A stretch of DNA of 64,000 nucleotides from Schizochytrium sp. TIO01 (Eukaryota > Sar > Bigyra > Thraustochytrida > Thraustochytriidae), in NCBI GenBank assembly GCA_004764695.1, contig SMSO01000031.1, positions 804,600 through 868,599 on the forward strand, in the 5' to 3' direction. Every line of letters starts with the position of its first letter. Position 1 is the first letter of the stretch. Shown one piece after another: positions 11,461 through 25,000 of the stretch. The notes beneath the pieces were generated by a model, which saw nothing but the letters and a program-made list of their open reading frames with translations, had not been told where the DNA came from and did no database searches. The translations under genes were made by a program, and so were the position numbers.

Positions 11461-13296
11461 TTCGGTTTTCTTTTAAATTAAATAAAAAAACGCTTTAAAA
11501 ATAAAAAACATAACATTTGTTTAAAAAAATGACAAAGTTGGTTTGCAAGTCGGTTGTATTTTAATCTATATGCTCCTGTTATAATAAAAATAAAAATAAA
11601 TGTTTTATTTACTTATTTTTGGAAGAGTCTGCAAACTAATTTTTATTTTTAATTTTTCAAAGTACATGAACTAGTATTTTTGTTTTAAAAGGAGAGTAGT
11701 TTAATTCACTCGGTATTTTATTTTACTTTTTCATGACGTTGCTTGCCTCACTCTCTTTTCGCAATCCCTTCAAGTTGTGCACTTGCGTTTACAAAAGGCT
11801 CTGCCATTCTAAATAAAAAAAAGTTCAGCTGGAATCTTTCGTGTGTTTTATTACTAAATTCGTCATTTTCTTTCTTCCTCAGTCTGTCACTCCTTCAACA
11901 AAAGTCCTCACTCTGCGCAAACAAACAGTCTGCCTTTGAAGTTCTTCGCCCCGATTCGATCCTTCTCTATCGCATCAGCCGTTCTTACGCTCGACTCTGC
12001 CCAGATCTGCTCACCTCCGTGCGGCAGCTTGCGCCCATGGATGAAGAAGTATCGATGCTCGACGCGAGCGAATTGTGAATGAATCGTGATCATCGATCAT
12101 GGAAGAGTGGACTTTCCACGAGCAAAAGTGCAGCTCGCACTTTCTCTGTCTCCTCGGCACGTCTGGAACTTCGGGACCCCTTAGTACACCTGACAGAACA
12201 GCAGCAGAAATCCTCATCGAAATGAGGAATGATGAGAACATCAGGTTTTGGAATGAATGCTGAAGTTATGCCATCCTAGAATCGTCAGATGTGAAGGAGG
12301 GGAACGGAACCCTTCGAAGCTTTTCGCAGAGGAGGTGCAGCCTGCTTCCCATCGCGCAAAACTCCCAGGGCGGCTCGCCGACACGTGTCTCGTTGGAGCT
12401 CTGTGCTAACAGAAGAGCCAAACGTCGAGCCCAGTTCCATTCCCTCGCGACGCCCGATGACCAGTGCAATTTGCGTGTGCCTCGACAATCGCGCCTCGGT
12501 CTCGTGTGCTTTCATACGCATCGCAATGCCCATTTCGGGTGCAATGCGATGGCAAAGGCTGGATAAAGCGCTAGGTACTAATTTGGAAACTATTGTAAAT
12601 CTGTCAAGATGCGCAAATCATATGCCTGGGAAGCGTCAACAGCAAGCTCGAGCATTTGTCGCAGATGTCAATCGAAAAGTCGAATCGTGAAGCTAGATTA
12701 TTATCACGGAGTTGAAAGCCAATTTAGCGCTGATATTCTCTCTCGCAAGTCGCAAATGTGCCGGACCACCCTGCGGTGAACCCAACTTTGAAATTGAAGA
12801 AACCTAACTCATCCATCACATTGAGACGATGGGAATAATGCTTTCCTTTTCGAATTTCACGCCACGTTCTCTGTGTGCAAGGTTATAGAGCTCTTTGGAG
12901 ACGAGGCCAAGAAGAAGATGAATGGGCCCACTCCAACAACACAACAACAGAAACCACTATGCCATGCCTTGTGGCTGCTGCGATAGGGCCAGTGACAGAG
13001 GGAACCAAGGCAGTGGCTTACTTTATACGAACACCCTGAAGCCGCCGAGTGCTGGGAGAACCCCTCGTGGGGTGCGTCAAACAGTCGGCGTGGTTACGCT
13101 CGGTTCTTGCCAAAGATGCGGTTCTTCGCTTGTGGAACGTAACAATGCTATCATTCATGTAAAAACAACTAAAGAACAATAACATTTTATTATTGTATTT
13201 ACCACTACTAAACATATGATAAAAACATTTAATTAAAAAAAAGGATATGTGGAAAGAACTGACTTTTCTTTAGCAGAGCAGTAGTGTCGTCGTGAT

Positions 13297-13319
13297 TCGT
13301 CAAACTTCGAGTTTGACGA
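13297..13319. repeat. perfect 10-bp-stem hairpin
   Basis: TCGTCAAACT, loop TCG, then AGTTTGACGA: a perfect inverted repeat with a three-base loop. It lies in otherwise featureless sequence and is followed by a C/T-rich run. Function unknown. Confidence 0.85.
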
Positions 13320-16300
13320 CCCTTTTCTCTTCCGATAAGACTGACTGTTCGGCCTTTTGCAGAATCATCCTCTTCTATAAACATCATCATCGCGGCTGAC
13401 GTCTCAGGGTTTATGTCATACACGACCCTCGCCTGGGATTGTTGCTGTATTTAGGAGGCCTTTAATACTTCAATATTTTATACAAACTATAAGCAGTCTA
13501 AAAACTTACCTTTATTGCTTGAATTGGGCATTGAAGAGGTCTCGTTTAATGCTGTGTCTCAAACTCCAAAGAAACAACCACAACAAAAGAAGTGCAGAAC
13601 TACTAAGACCAGAGAAAAACTACAGCAGTTCGTTCGTGTTGCAGTCTATCTTCAAAAAACTTAATTTTAAAATATGCAATTTACGGCACTCTTAAGGGTT
13701 GAAATAAGGAAGGATCGAAAATCAAATCGTAGAGGACCAGGATTAATGAATGTGATATGTGATATTCTGCACGTCGGCACCGTTCTAACTTACTCACTTT
13801 GCGAGCATGTGATACTTTGAGCATGAGAATAGTTGTGAATGCGTTACGGAAAAACTGTTTGCTGAAGTCCTAGGCTTATTCTATGCTATTTCTACCGGAG
13901 AAAAAAGAAAGAGAAAAAGAAAATACAGAAAATATGGAAAAGACAAGTTAGATGAAAGAGAAGGTAAGATTAACGTGTAATGATGATTGGACCGGTGGCC
14001 ATAGTTGCAACAGCTTAGAAGCAAAACTCCGAGTAATATTTAAATAGTCAGGATAGCTGTTATCTACATGTCTTTGTTGTTTTCCGCCCTGCCTTGTCTC
14101 TAGGTAGACACCGCCGTTGTCGGGATTCTTGCTTTCTTAGCACTTGTTCTGAACCAAACTGAGCAGTCTATTTCGACAAGAACCTTTTAATTAGTACCAA
14201 AACACAAATCAAAATCTTCATCGTTTAGTACAGCCTTAGTCGACGCTGCGAGGCTCTCATTGACTGATGATTTCAAGCTAGCAAATTTCAAGTACTGTCT
14301 TCAATGAGGATCTCCGAAGCTTAGTTAGATGGGTTTTCAGACTCTTTATCGAGTGCAAATTTGCCTCAAGGTTCAACCTGGATTCTACTCCAATTCCTGC
14401 GTTTTATGTTTTTTTCAAGGCTGAGACATACTAGGTCACTCAGTTAAGCCGTATGCGTGTTTTGATGAAGAAGCTCCTGAATCTGAAGTAATCATCTCAT
14501 GCTTTCAGTCTTTCAATAAAACTTGGCAATACCCTGAGGGTGCGAGGCACTCGTGCTGTCGCGTGCGGGCGTGACTATCAACGTGGAGGCAGGCAGGCAT
14601 GAGTCAAAATAAACGTACGAAAGAAGCTGATTTCGCAAACTGACTACCTTTTAAAGCCACAGTACATCTATGCTAGCAAGCAATAAGACAGACAGACCTT
14701 CGTAGCACCTTGGAAACGGGCCAGCAAACTTCACTGAAGCGGCCTCAGTTCGTTTCCGTTCGCATGTTGTACAGTTCTGCAGAACTTGATAAATTGGAGC
14801 AACGTCCATTTTTCTCTTTTTCGCCGGAAATCGGGGGGAATGAATCGAGCTCCCCTTTGACAAACACCGAACCAAGGAACTCGAGTTTCTCTTGGCGGAC
14901 CCCTTCACGAAGTTGTCAGGCTTTAGGGCCACCTTTAGACTTTGGCCAAAAAATGTAGCAAGGGTCTTTTTCGCTTGATATCTTTTGCGGCTTGTCCCAA
15001 AAATGCCGCCAACGGTTGTTATTATTACCCTGTCACAGATCCACGGCCCCATTTACTGCAGCATCGTCATCATTTGTATGACACACGCCCGTCGTCATCT
15101 ATTATGCTCGCGACAGCAAGTTTCGAGAGAACTACAACTTATCAAGGAATAGAAACCACAGAACGGCAGAACGAAGAGATGACTTGAAGGAAGAAAAAAA
15201 GAAAAACAGAAAAAAAAGACAGAAAAGAAAAGATGTGCATCATAACGTTTTCAAAAGAAAAAAAAGAGGAAAAAAAAAAAAGACGCCAAATGCACGCCGT
15301 GTTTTCTGACGCTGCCTTATTTGTAATACCGAGGAACGATTTCAGACATATACTACTGCCATGGATCCCAAGAATTGATTTGTACGAAAAGGAGCTGCCA
15401 GTATCCCATATACAATATAAGAAAATAGCTCTCGTCTCAGGCAATGGGTCAATAGCAGTTTTTTTTAATGGAAAACATTAGCAACGGGCTTTGCTTCAGA
15501 AACTGACTTACATAATAGCTCAGCGACAAACTGCTCGCACATTTGCGCAAATGCTGCCTCACACTGGTCCACAATACTATAGTACTTTAAATTGCCAGTG
15601 ACGAACAGTGCATAATGGACCTAAGTAGAGGCAGGAACTTATTGTTTCTTGCTTGTGCACCCCATTGACGAATCTGAAAATGCATGCTTCGCAGTGTTTC
15701 GCTTTCACATTGGTATCAACTGGCAAATTCTGTATTTAATTTTATTCATCGTGAAAGACAATAGTTTGACTTTTGAAAAGGAAAGAAACAAGCAGCTTGT
15801 AACGTTTAAGATTCCTCAGAGAGCCCTCCATGAGAAACTTCAGATTTTGTTTTCGTTACTTCCGTGCAGATTGCATAATAAACAAAACTAGGTAGACGGG
15901 GAATGGAACAGCATAGAATGGTTAGATAAAGCAAGTTATCACACCATGATTGCAATCGAATTATTTATATAGACGTTTTAAAATAAATAAACAAAATATG
16001 ATTGAACTGGCTCAGTCTGCAACTGCTCTTCTATGGTATGCTGATCAGCAAAACTCCTTCTTGAACCCCTCAAGATGAATATGAATAAGCCCTCTGGTGG
16101 TAAATAAAGAAAGCTTGCTCTTTGCACAGGGGGGGCGCCATCAGGCATTGTGGCAAGCATTCTGTTCAAAAGAACGTCTCTCCAAGCAAATCTGTTATTC
16201 TACTATCGCGAAAGATGCCCCTCTGAGTGAACCAAATCAACTTCAGCGTCTCACTTTGCGCGAATTTTTTTCCATGGTACTGCGCAAGTGCGCAACGAAA

Positions 16301-18788
16301 GGAGGAAGAAAAGACGAAAAAAAAAGGTGCCTGTTAGATTCAATAATCCCATCATAGGCGTAATGACGAACAGGTATGGTCCACACTTTCAGAACTGCTG
16401 CTTGGAGATCCTGTTTTCTCTTCGTCAAAAAATTGACATACGGAGTCTGCAGCTTTCGACGACGGTGGTCCCGACAATTGCGATGATGGAGGCTAACTCA
16501 GCAAACTTTGTCATCAATGGAAAGAGAGAAATATGTATTTTATTCGTCACTGGGAGATTGAATTTCTTTTCACTCTTCATTCCCCCATAAATTAAAGAAA
16601 CATTTTTCAAATACCATTTTTAGTAAAACAATAACAAACAAATTTATCGTTTTTTATTTTTTAAATATATATTTTTTAAGATGTAGCTGTGATACTTTAA
16701 AAGCTGATTGCATCAGCATCAGAATGAATAGCTTAATATTTTTAGTTTGAACTGCAGAGCCTCATTCTCTGGGCATCATTGCAAAAGGTTTCTTGAAAAT
16801 ACATAATTCAAGCAGACCACGGCCATGTCTTTTAAATTAAAAACACTTCGTCTCCTTTTTTTTTTTTTTTTTAAATTGAAAAAAATCCATTCTCATAGTA
16901 CTGTTTGCCAATTTCGTTTGACCTTGTTTGCGAAGCTGATTTCGCGGTTCTTCTCAGCAGTTTTGCGGAGGAGTCCACGTCTCTCTTGTTCGCTTGGAAC
17001 TTCTGAGACATGCACAACAAAGACCGAGAAGGAACGGGGCACCCTCCTAAAGCCAGTTGTGCCTCCTTCCTGCTCGTGCTATCACCCTCCTCCTTTAAAG
17101 TTAACTTGTTCGCAGCAGAAGAACTCGCTCAAAGGCCTGTTACGTTCTCTCGAATTCTGCTAGACGTGGATAACAATTAAATTAAAATGGGGACAATAAG
17201 TTATGAATGGAAATTCACACACTACCTAGGTATTAGATTGCCTCAAGCATCTTCGACGCAGCCCAGATACCAGCCTAAGCTCCATCGCGCAATCAAGTTG
17301 TTAATGTTCGACGTCCACCCCAGCCAAAACTGCCGTCATGATTTCTACGGAATTAGTGAGGCAACTTAGTCTGTTGGGTATTATCAAAGAATCTCACTGT
17401 GCAATGTGCTACTTTTGCTACATTCTTGTGTAGACTTCCTCAATGTGGCTCGTCGGTCGGTCGTTCGTCCCTATTCACTGTTACATTTGGAAAGTAAGCT
17501 CAAGCAACGAGCAAGTTCAAGTTGGAAAGAATGCGGTCTCCAACCACGTTGCTGGGCGAGTGATAAGCTCAGGGAGGTTTAGCTCAGAAGAAGGCACAGT
17601 TCTTTTCGACTTGTTTCTTGCAAGGAGAAATTTTACTTTCTCAATCTTCTTGTCGCCTTTCAGCGACGTTTTCTGCGCATTTGCAATGATCTGATTCTCA
17701 AATGGAGTTCAAAGCAGAAGAAGAAGACCACAATGAACCATTTCTGACGTTTTCTATAACAATACATGAATAAACCTATTTTCACACGAGGAGCACCTGA
17801 ACTTGGAGGCTTTACAGGCTTGGAGACGTTGCAAGCTCGAGCGCCGCTGAGGAGCTGCCTCGAGCGTGCCTGCGTGTGGAGCACGATTTCGAGTGCAGAT
17901 ACATACGAGAGGTGCCCACGTGCGTGAGCAAGTGCAGGAGTGGTAGCTAAGCTAGCTATCTGTCTATGGCCGCAGCGAGGGAATCACATTTTACCAAAAG
18001 GTGCTACCAACTTATGTTACTAACATGGTAAATCGCAGTGTCTGGCACTGCAAATTAGCCCATCATAAGTGCTAATGGCTTCCATAGTTTGATGTAGGAT
18101 TCGCTGAGCAACCCTCAAAACCTGGCAACTTGAAGAGGACTCGCTCACGGAGGAATGAGCGTGTCGGCAGCAAATATACAGACAATTATATTTATATAAA
18201 TAATTGATGTCAATCTGGATAGCAAAGGAGCCTCCCGGCCTTCCCCAGTACCATGCGGAAAGCCCTAGGACGCTAGTAGTAGCTGCTGCGAGTTGTTCAA
18301 CGTGAAATGGTGCTTCGTAGCACCTCCCTCCTCCTCCTTCATCGCCTTATTTCCCACAGAACAGAGCTTGAGTTTCTTCGTGTAAACCAAGCCTTTGTCC
18401 GCCAAGGCAACCAAGGGGTGCCACAGACAGCGCCGGAGACCGTGGCCACCGCCACACAGAGCAGAGAGCCCGCCTCCGAGTCGCCGCCTTCTTCGAAAAC
18501 CGGTGTCCAATTGCTGGCCTTTTTCTCCTAGCAGAACTTTTCAGAATCCGGCCCGCGATTTGGTCACACGTGCCGCGTGTGTTCGTTGCCTTTGATTTGT
18601 ATCGTAGCGCCTTACTCTCATGCTTTTCGTAACTAAGAACCCAGCTTGCTCGTAGCTCCTAGCGGACACTTACCCGCGCTAGGCCCCGTTTCGTTCTGTC
18701 TTGTTAGAGCGGCCTGCTTCCTTCCAAGACCGAGAGCTGTAAGCCCTGCTAAGAAGTCCTTTTGATGGTGCTACTACAGCGCGTACAT

Positions 18789-18909
18789 GGATTGATTGAT
18801 TTATTACATTGACTGGTTTATTGCATTCATTGATTTGTTACGTTGATTGATCGATTGATCGATTGATCGATTGATTTTTTGTGTATGTATGTATGTATGT
18901 ATGTATGTA
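18789..18909. repeat. compound GATT / GATC / TATG tetranucleotide region
   Basis: ATTGATT-type repeats, then about four GATTGATC units (18843-18874), then (TATG)n from about 18883. Several microsatellite families are fused in one 120-base block. Confidence 0.92.
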
Positions 18910-20242
18910 AAGTATAGTATGTATAGTATGCGGCATTTGATAATTTTAAAGGCGAGTCGCTGTGAATGACAGAAAAGGCGATTGATGCGCTGCATGTGGA
19001 CAGTTTTAGAAGGGTTGCGGTGCTCTCTGGACGCAAGCTCACTCGCTCTTGGAGGAGCTCGGGTCGATTCGGGTCGCTAGCACGGCGGAGTCGAGCAGGA
19101 GATCTATCTGCCTGCGAGTTTGCAGGTGACGCTCGTTCGCGCGAGAACCTGTGCACTGCGAGCGGGTGAACTCGATGGTGGTGTGCCTGCATTTGTAAAG
19201 TCCTACAGAGTAGCAAGACGAAGTGCAACTCACTTGCTTTCAAGCAAGCATAGCATAGCAAACATAATAAGCCAGAAAACGTGCTCGCCGATGGTCACGG
19301 CATCATCGTACTAGGCGGTGAACGAAGTCTCGTATCGTGGACTTTGTGGAATCGAGCGAGGGAGTGGGCGAGCGGGGGAGCGATGCTTTGAGTGATCCGT
19401 GCACACGAGCCTCGCCTGCCCCCGCACTGCATTGCACTTACAAGAAGATAGTCGAATGTCCTAGAAAGAACTTGGCAGGAAGTCGCACTGTGTGTGGCCC
19501 AGCTGACGATCGTCCTCATGAATAAGGCATCTCCGTGAAGCATAGAAGTTACCAGAGGAACTTGGATTGTGTGCTGCTGCTTCTACGCGTTCCGAAAATG
19601 TAGAATATGCCTCCAGCATGATAACTCTGGGAAGGAGTACTCTGACAACAAGTATATATATAATTGTCATAGATGAAAATCTGTCTTCGCGTTTATTAAA
19701 ATGAAAATGATAAGATATGCTATTAGCCAATCGAGCTTCGCTGGAGAGGGAATTATAACAATTCTTAAACTCACGGGACATTTGCAGCAGGCAAGACGAG
19801 ATTGGATCTGCGATACCCTAAAATTTTGTTCAAAAGAATATCTTTTAGCTGAATAATGATTCTAGCACCTAGAAATGAACCACTCTTATCATAGTTTTTT
19901 ACAGTAGGAGTAGAATTAACAATAGAAGAGTAGCTAATGAAAGAATCTCATTCAAAAGCTGATCCATCTTCTATTTTCATTTGTCATTCTTTTCCTATTG
20001 ATTACACTGAGCTTTAAAAGTTTTTAATAACATTAAAAACAATATAATACAGCACCTTTCTTTTCCAGCCTCATAGATGTTACCATTATTATTAATTTTG
20101 CTACCACTTACTTTAAACCAAAACTAAAAATATTATTTTTAAATAAAAAAGGTAATTAAAAAATTATGATCAGGTGGCTTTTACTTCGTTTCATTTACCA
20201 ACAATAAAGTTTTTATATACTAATAAACCACACCAATAATAA

Positions 20243-20247
<5 letters not shown>

Positions 20248-20274
<27 letters not shown>
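20248..20274 (+). repeat. A27 tract preceded by AATAAA signals
   Basis: Twenty-seven uninterrupted A residues. AATAAA occurs at 20222-20227 and again at 20238-20243, the former at a distance normal for a polyadenylation signal. This layout is what a reverse-transcribed, inserted polyadenylated RNA would leave. No source gene or target-site duplication was identified, so a plain microsatellite is also possible. Confidence 0.7.
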
Positions 20275-22006
20275 GCAAAGCAAAGCCCAAGAAGCATCTT
20301 TTCCATATCACTACAATCAAACAATTAAATTATTCCATCCGTGTTCTCTCCTTCCAGAGAAACAAGAAAAACCACTTATTAACCCCGAGGGCAGAGAGTT
20401 TGTTTTATTTCCCTTCGCCTTCATCCGTCTCTGTTGTGCTTCTTCGCCCTTTCGACCCTAAATAAAAAGAAGCAGCGCGAATCCCCTTTCTTGCGCTGCT
20501 TACCTACTACTTACTTACTTTCCTGCTCGGACGCACGCGGTGATTTGCGGAACGCGGTCGCCATTTGTGCACAATTGCTCGTGGAACAGGTTTTCCTCTT
20601 GTTCGGCCTCCTTCAAAGAGCTTACAGAACGAGGGCACCCTAGCTGGCCCTAGGGAAGCGCCTAGCTGCACTAAACCCTGGCCACCGGGCTCTTTCCGCT
20701 TAAGCCTCCTCCTACTTCGGTCCCCATGAGACCATCTTTGCGCCAAGTTAAGTTAAGGCAGTATGTCAGGCATTCATTCATTCATTCATTCATTCTTCGA
20801 TTGCTAACTGCTCTGCTTACGAAGACTCTCTGGTCACACGCGGTGCTGGGCTGCTAGTCTGAGTCCGTCTGCAAATGATTCATTGCGCCTCGCGAGGTCA
20901 CATTTGTATGGGCGAATGTGCTGACCTTGGTTTACAAGGTTCGACTTGCCCGCCTTAGAAATTCTCATTCGTGGTTTTGCTCTTTCAAGGGCAGTGTGTG
21001 GAGTGACCTGCTTATGGATAATAGCACGAACATAGTGGTACTAGTACCTTCCTTGGTACACTGTTGGTTGAGAGGATAGAATTGAAAGCGATGCCGCATG
21101 ACAGCGCCGCGCGTGGCATTGTTTTCAAGTTGGTGATCCTTGAGAACTCTGCTCCGACGTTCTCATTGGTCAAGGTTAAGATTTGGAGGCAACGTGTGAA
21201 AAAGGACTCGCTGTCCTGGTTCAATGCATACCATTCTTGTTGCTGTATTAGCTCCACCCTCTAAAGCGATGGCATGAGAATCTTGACAGAGAGAAGTACT
21301 ATACAACCCCTGTGTAAAGATTTTGGCTGTACAAATGCAGACTTGGATATTATTTTTCATAGCATGCAAATTTTGTAGACAAAGCGTGAGCAGAAAAGTA
21401 AGTAGGGTTTGCCCCGATCTACAAGGAGGCCTTGGCGTGTCCTTTTCAGTTCGACTATAATGTTAGATTTCACGGGTTTCTGATTTTGTATCCTCAAGAT
21501 CTAGATGTGCATGCTTGGAAAGTGAGATATTTGACTTCCCGTCCAAATCATCAGAAGAGCGGAAGATCAACGCGTGAGAAAACTATATTCGACGATCACA
21601 TGTGTTTTTCTCTCTACAAGGAAACACATTACTTGCTACCCGTGTGACCCATGAAATGTAAATTTGGGCAAATTCATCATTCATTGAATATATTCCATGC
21701 ACAGGCTCAAGCTTTTTATGCATGGAAGGAAGGGAGAGTCGAAGATTTGGACGCCTACCAGCACAAATCCAGATTTGTCACTGAGATCTCCCCATAACTC
21801 TTCGGTTTCAATTAAAATGTAGATACCACCAAGCAAGTGCTAGCCCGGTGGGTACACAAAACCCATCGATATACTTTTGCCTGTTTTATTAAAGAACAAA
21901 CACGAAAATTAGCCCGTGCGAGCACGAGTCGCCGCGTGTCAAGACTACTCAGCGAGTTCCCCCTTACCATCATGGTAGGTACTACCGTTCACTAACTTTC
22001 CCCATC

Positions 22007-22069
22007 TTCATTCATTCATTCATTCATTCATTCATTCATTCATTCATTCATTCATTCATTCATTCATTC
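22007..22069. repeat. (ATTC)n microsatellite, about 15 units
   Basis: Perfect TTCA/ATTC array, same unit and orientation as at 3778-3869. A shorter one is at 20771-20795. Confidence 0.97.
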
Positions 22070-25000
22070 GCCACCACTCAAATATTTTCATTCTTTATAG
22101 CCAGCCTAGCGCTAGCCTCCTCCTACCGAAACCTTTATGTAGCTATAGCTAGCCAGCGAGCGCTTTTCATTTGTTTAATCATTTACATGGAACAACATGT
22201 GAAGCGAAGACTTCATTTTCTTTTTACAACTTCGAAACAAAAATGAAAAGGAACCTTTGAAGGGAACATCAAAATTGCAGCTGCAGCGCTGAAAGAAATG
22301 AGTGTCAGCGCTTTTCAGATTTGTAGCGCCAGGCGGGTTGCGCACCGACGAACGAAGGCCTCGTCGTGAGCTGAGTTTCGAACGCCCCGAGTTTATTTAT
22401 AGCCTGCTCTCCGATCAGTTCCTGCTTCTTCAAGCCAGCCGCTTCAAGGCGAAGCAAGCAAGCTCTTCGAACAAAATTGCAAATTTGCTGTCTTCAACAA
22501 GTGCACATATTCTTTCGTTTCGTTCGCAATGCCGTTTTTACTCTTTGTTATCATCTCTTTTACAAGCAAGTGGAGCCAAGCAAAACCTGAAGGATGTGGT
22601 TGAGAAGTACTTGCAAAGAACTTGGAGGCCCTCGCGTTCCATTCAGCATTGCACGCAATCTTATCGCTTCGTGGTTGTGGTAGTAGTAGTATTCGCCTTC
22701 GTGCAATGCAATTTTCATTCTCCTTTTTTGTAACCTGCATTAACCCATATCATAAGATCCAATCCTCGCTGCTCGGATACTGACTGCGGTTGCTGATATA
22801 GAAAGAAACCAAGCTCTCTTTTTGCTCTTTTGGTCTGTCTGAGGAGTGGATATGGAGGTGACGCCTTCTCTGCGGGGCATTCAAGGCCAGGCTGACAGGT
22901 TGCGTGAGCCTTCTCGAAGCTGCGGCAGTCACTGGACAGCATCCTGCACTACATGATGGACGTGATGGGCCAATTGGCTCGTTTTGCTCAGAGCCACTGA
23001 TTATGTGTTCCTTCTTAGTTTGTTTGTTTGTTTGTTTGTTCTTGAAGAAAAAAGAAGTTGGTTTTCAAGTTGCTTGCTTAGAAAGAAAGAAAGAAAGAGA
23101 GAAAGCTGTCGCTTTCTTCGCTTGAAAGTGTTGTTTATTTAATTTATTAATATAAAAAGTTAACAAAACTAAAAACGTTTGTTCTACGAAAATCTTTTCA
23201 TGGCAGCACACGAAAGGGAAAGAAGGAGTTCATGAAAGCGAGAACGGAAAGCAGAGGCTCAAGCATACTGTGTTTCGTTGCGGGCGATTTCTAAGGAAAG
23301 ATCAGAGTAACCGAAGGTTTTATCAATTTAAAAGAAAGAAAACTGAGGTGGCTGGCATGTTTTTCTTTGGAGTTGGAGAATAAATCGGAAAGGGGTGCAA
23401 GGTTCTGAAATGATAAGTTGCACAGTCAGTCACAGGCGGTCGAGCTCCGGGGCTTCTTGTGACCTATAATCTGGGCTGCATTAAATTCAACTCACGACAG
23501 ACGTACAAAACGTTCACCGTTAAAGGGCGACGAATGTATTCGGTTGGCACGGTTGCGCTTCAAGTTTTTCTTCATCGTTTGTCCCAGAGACGAAATTGTT
23601 GAAGCGCACAAAATTTCCAAGTCATGATGAAATGATCATTTGTCGTCATTAGTTAAACTGAAGTAATCCGCAACTCTATGCAAGAAAACAGCATCGTTTA
23701 AAGCGAACGCAAAATATCTTTGTAAAGAAAAAGCTTTGAAGTTTTTTTGTTTTCTGGCATGCTCAGCGAAGAAGTTGAACAGGAGAAGATGAGGGCGCTC
23801 GATACGCAACGAATCTTGCTACCTTTCCAGCCAAATCTCTTAGATTTAACTTCTTTCATTCATTCGTTCGATCCTTGAATAAACAACAAAGCAAGTCTAT
23901 AACCCAGCTAGCTTCCGTCCATTGCCCCAATGAAACAAAACGCGCGAGCGAGGGATGCTATATTGTTCGCAAACAAGACCAAAACATCTGATGCCAGCAA
24001 ATTTTGCTTTTAACATATGTAAAACGTACAATAGTCTGAATTTGCAAGAAGAAGCGTTCACCATAGCAACTGCAACTGTACAAGGCCACGTACTTGAACG
24101 TCCAACTTCGCCGCCTCCGAACGTCCGGCTGTGCAGGAAGAACCATGCGCGATGTAATCAAAGGCAAATCTGAGTCAAATTTAACGGGGTGCTCTCTTCT
24201 TCCCTCGCTCGCCTCAGAGCCGCTCATTGTCCCATTCATTTCCTCCTTGGGTATATATATATATACATGTATTTAATAATAATAAAACTATAGGTCTTCG
24301 TACTCTTTCTTGTTACTTTTGTTTCCATTTTAATTAATTTCATTATAAAAATATAATGCTGATCACCCTTCTGTTATACGGCTGTGTACGTGTACAACAA
24401 TAAATAAATAACTTCATTCGTAGTACCCATAACTCGCTAAGTTATTCTCAGAGGAGCTGTTTCTTCGGTTTCCCATGTCCTCGAATTGCGTGGCCCTTAG
24501 ATTAATGCGTTGACCCCGCTCAAGTTGGCATCCCCACTCGATGCTTTGGAGAAGAGCTTCATCCCAGTCTGCATCCAATCCACAGCATTCTAAGCGCTGA
24601 GCGACGACTGTGATCGGCTGCCGGCGAGGGACTCATTTGGGGCGGGTGGGCGAGTGAGCGAGCGAACAAGCGACCAGCAAATGACAGACAGCACGCACAT
24701 CTTTTGTTTGCTCCATCCCTTTGTTTAATTTGTGCAACTCGCAGCTCGCAAGGGATTCGCATGAACAAATAAGGCGGCCGGGACGGGGTCCTGGGGCTTG
24801 TGGACCTCGCAAACTTGCATGCACCAAGGGCCGCGGCATTGGACTGGAAAGCGCAGATCTCGTTTCAGATGCAAGGAAAACGAGGGTTGCAATTCGCATG
24901 GTAAATGCGCGAGGGCAAACTAAATTAAATTAAATCAAATCAAATTCATCTACTTTAATGTGTTCTCTCTCAACTTACAGACTGACAAACAAACACGTCG

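Larger units (their letters stand above)
10987..18788. other. gene-poor stretch with AT-rich islands
   Basis: No supported gene. A strongly AT-rich island spans about 11.15-11.72 kb and carries several AATAAAATAC/GTATTTT motifs in inverted order. Others lie near 13.2 kb and 16.6 kb. Coding-like but unproven stretches occur at 15.30-15.48 kb and 16.25-16.6 kb, the latter plausible on both strands and therefore not informative. Sequence between islands is of middling composition without ORFs of note. Confidence 0.55.

Noticed and set aside
16243-16610. Possible minus-strand exons with a GTATGT donor
   Set aside because: Both strands look equally protein-like here and no donor/acceptor choice gave a compatible phase.
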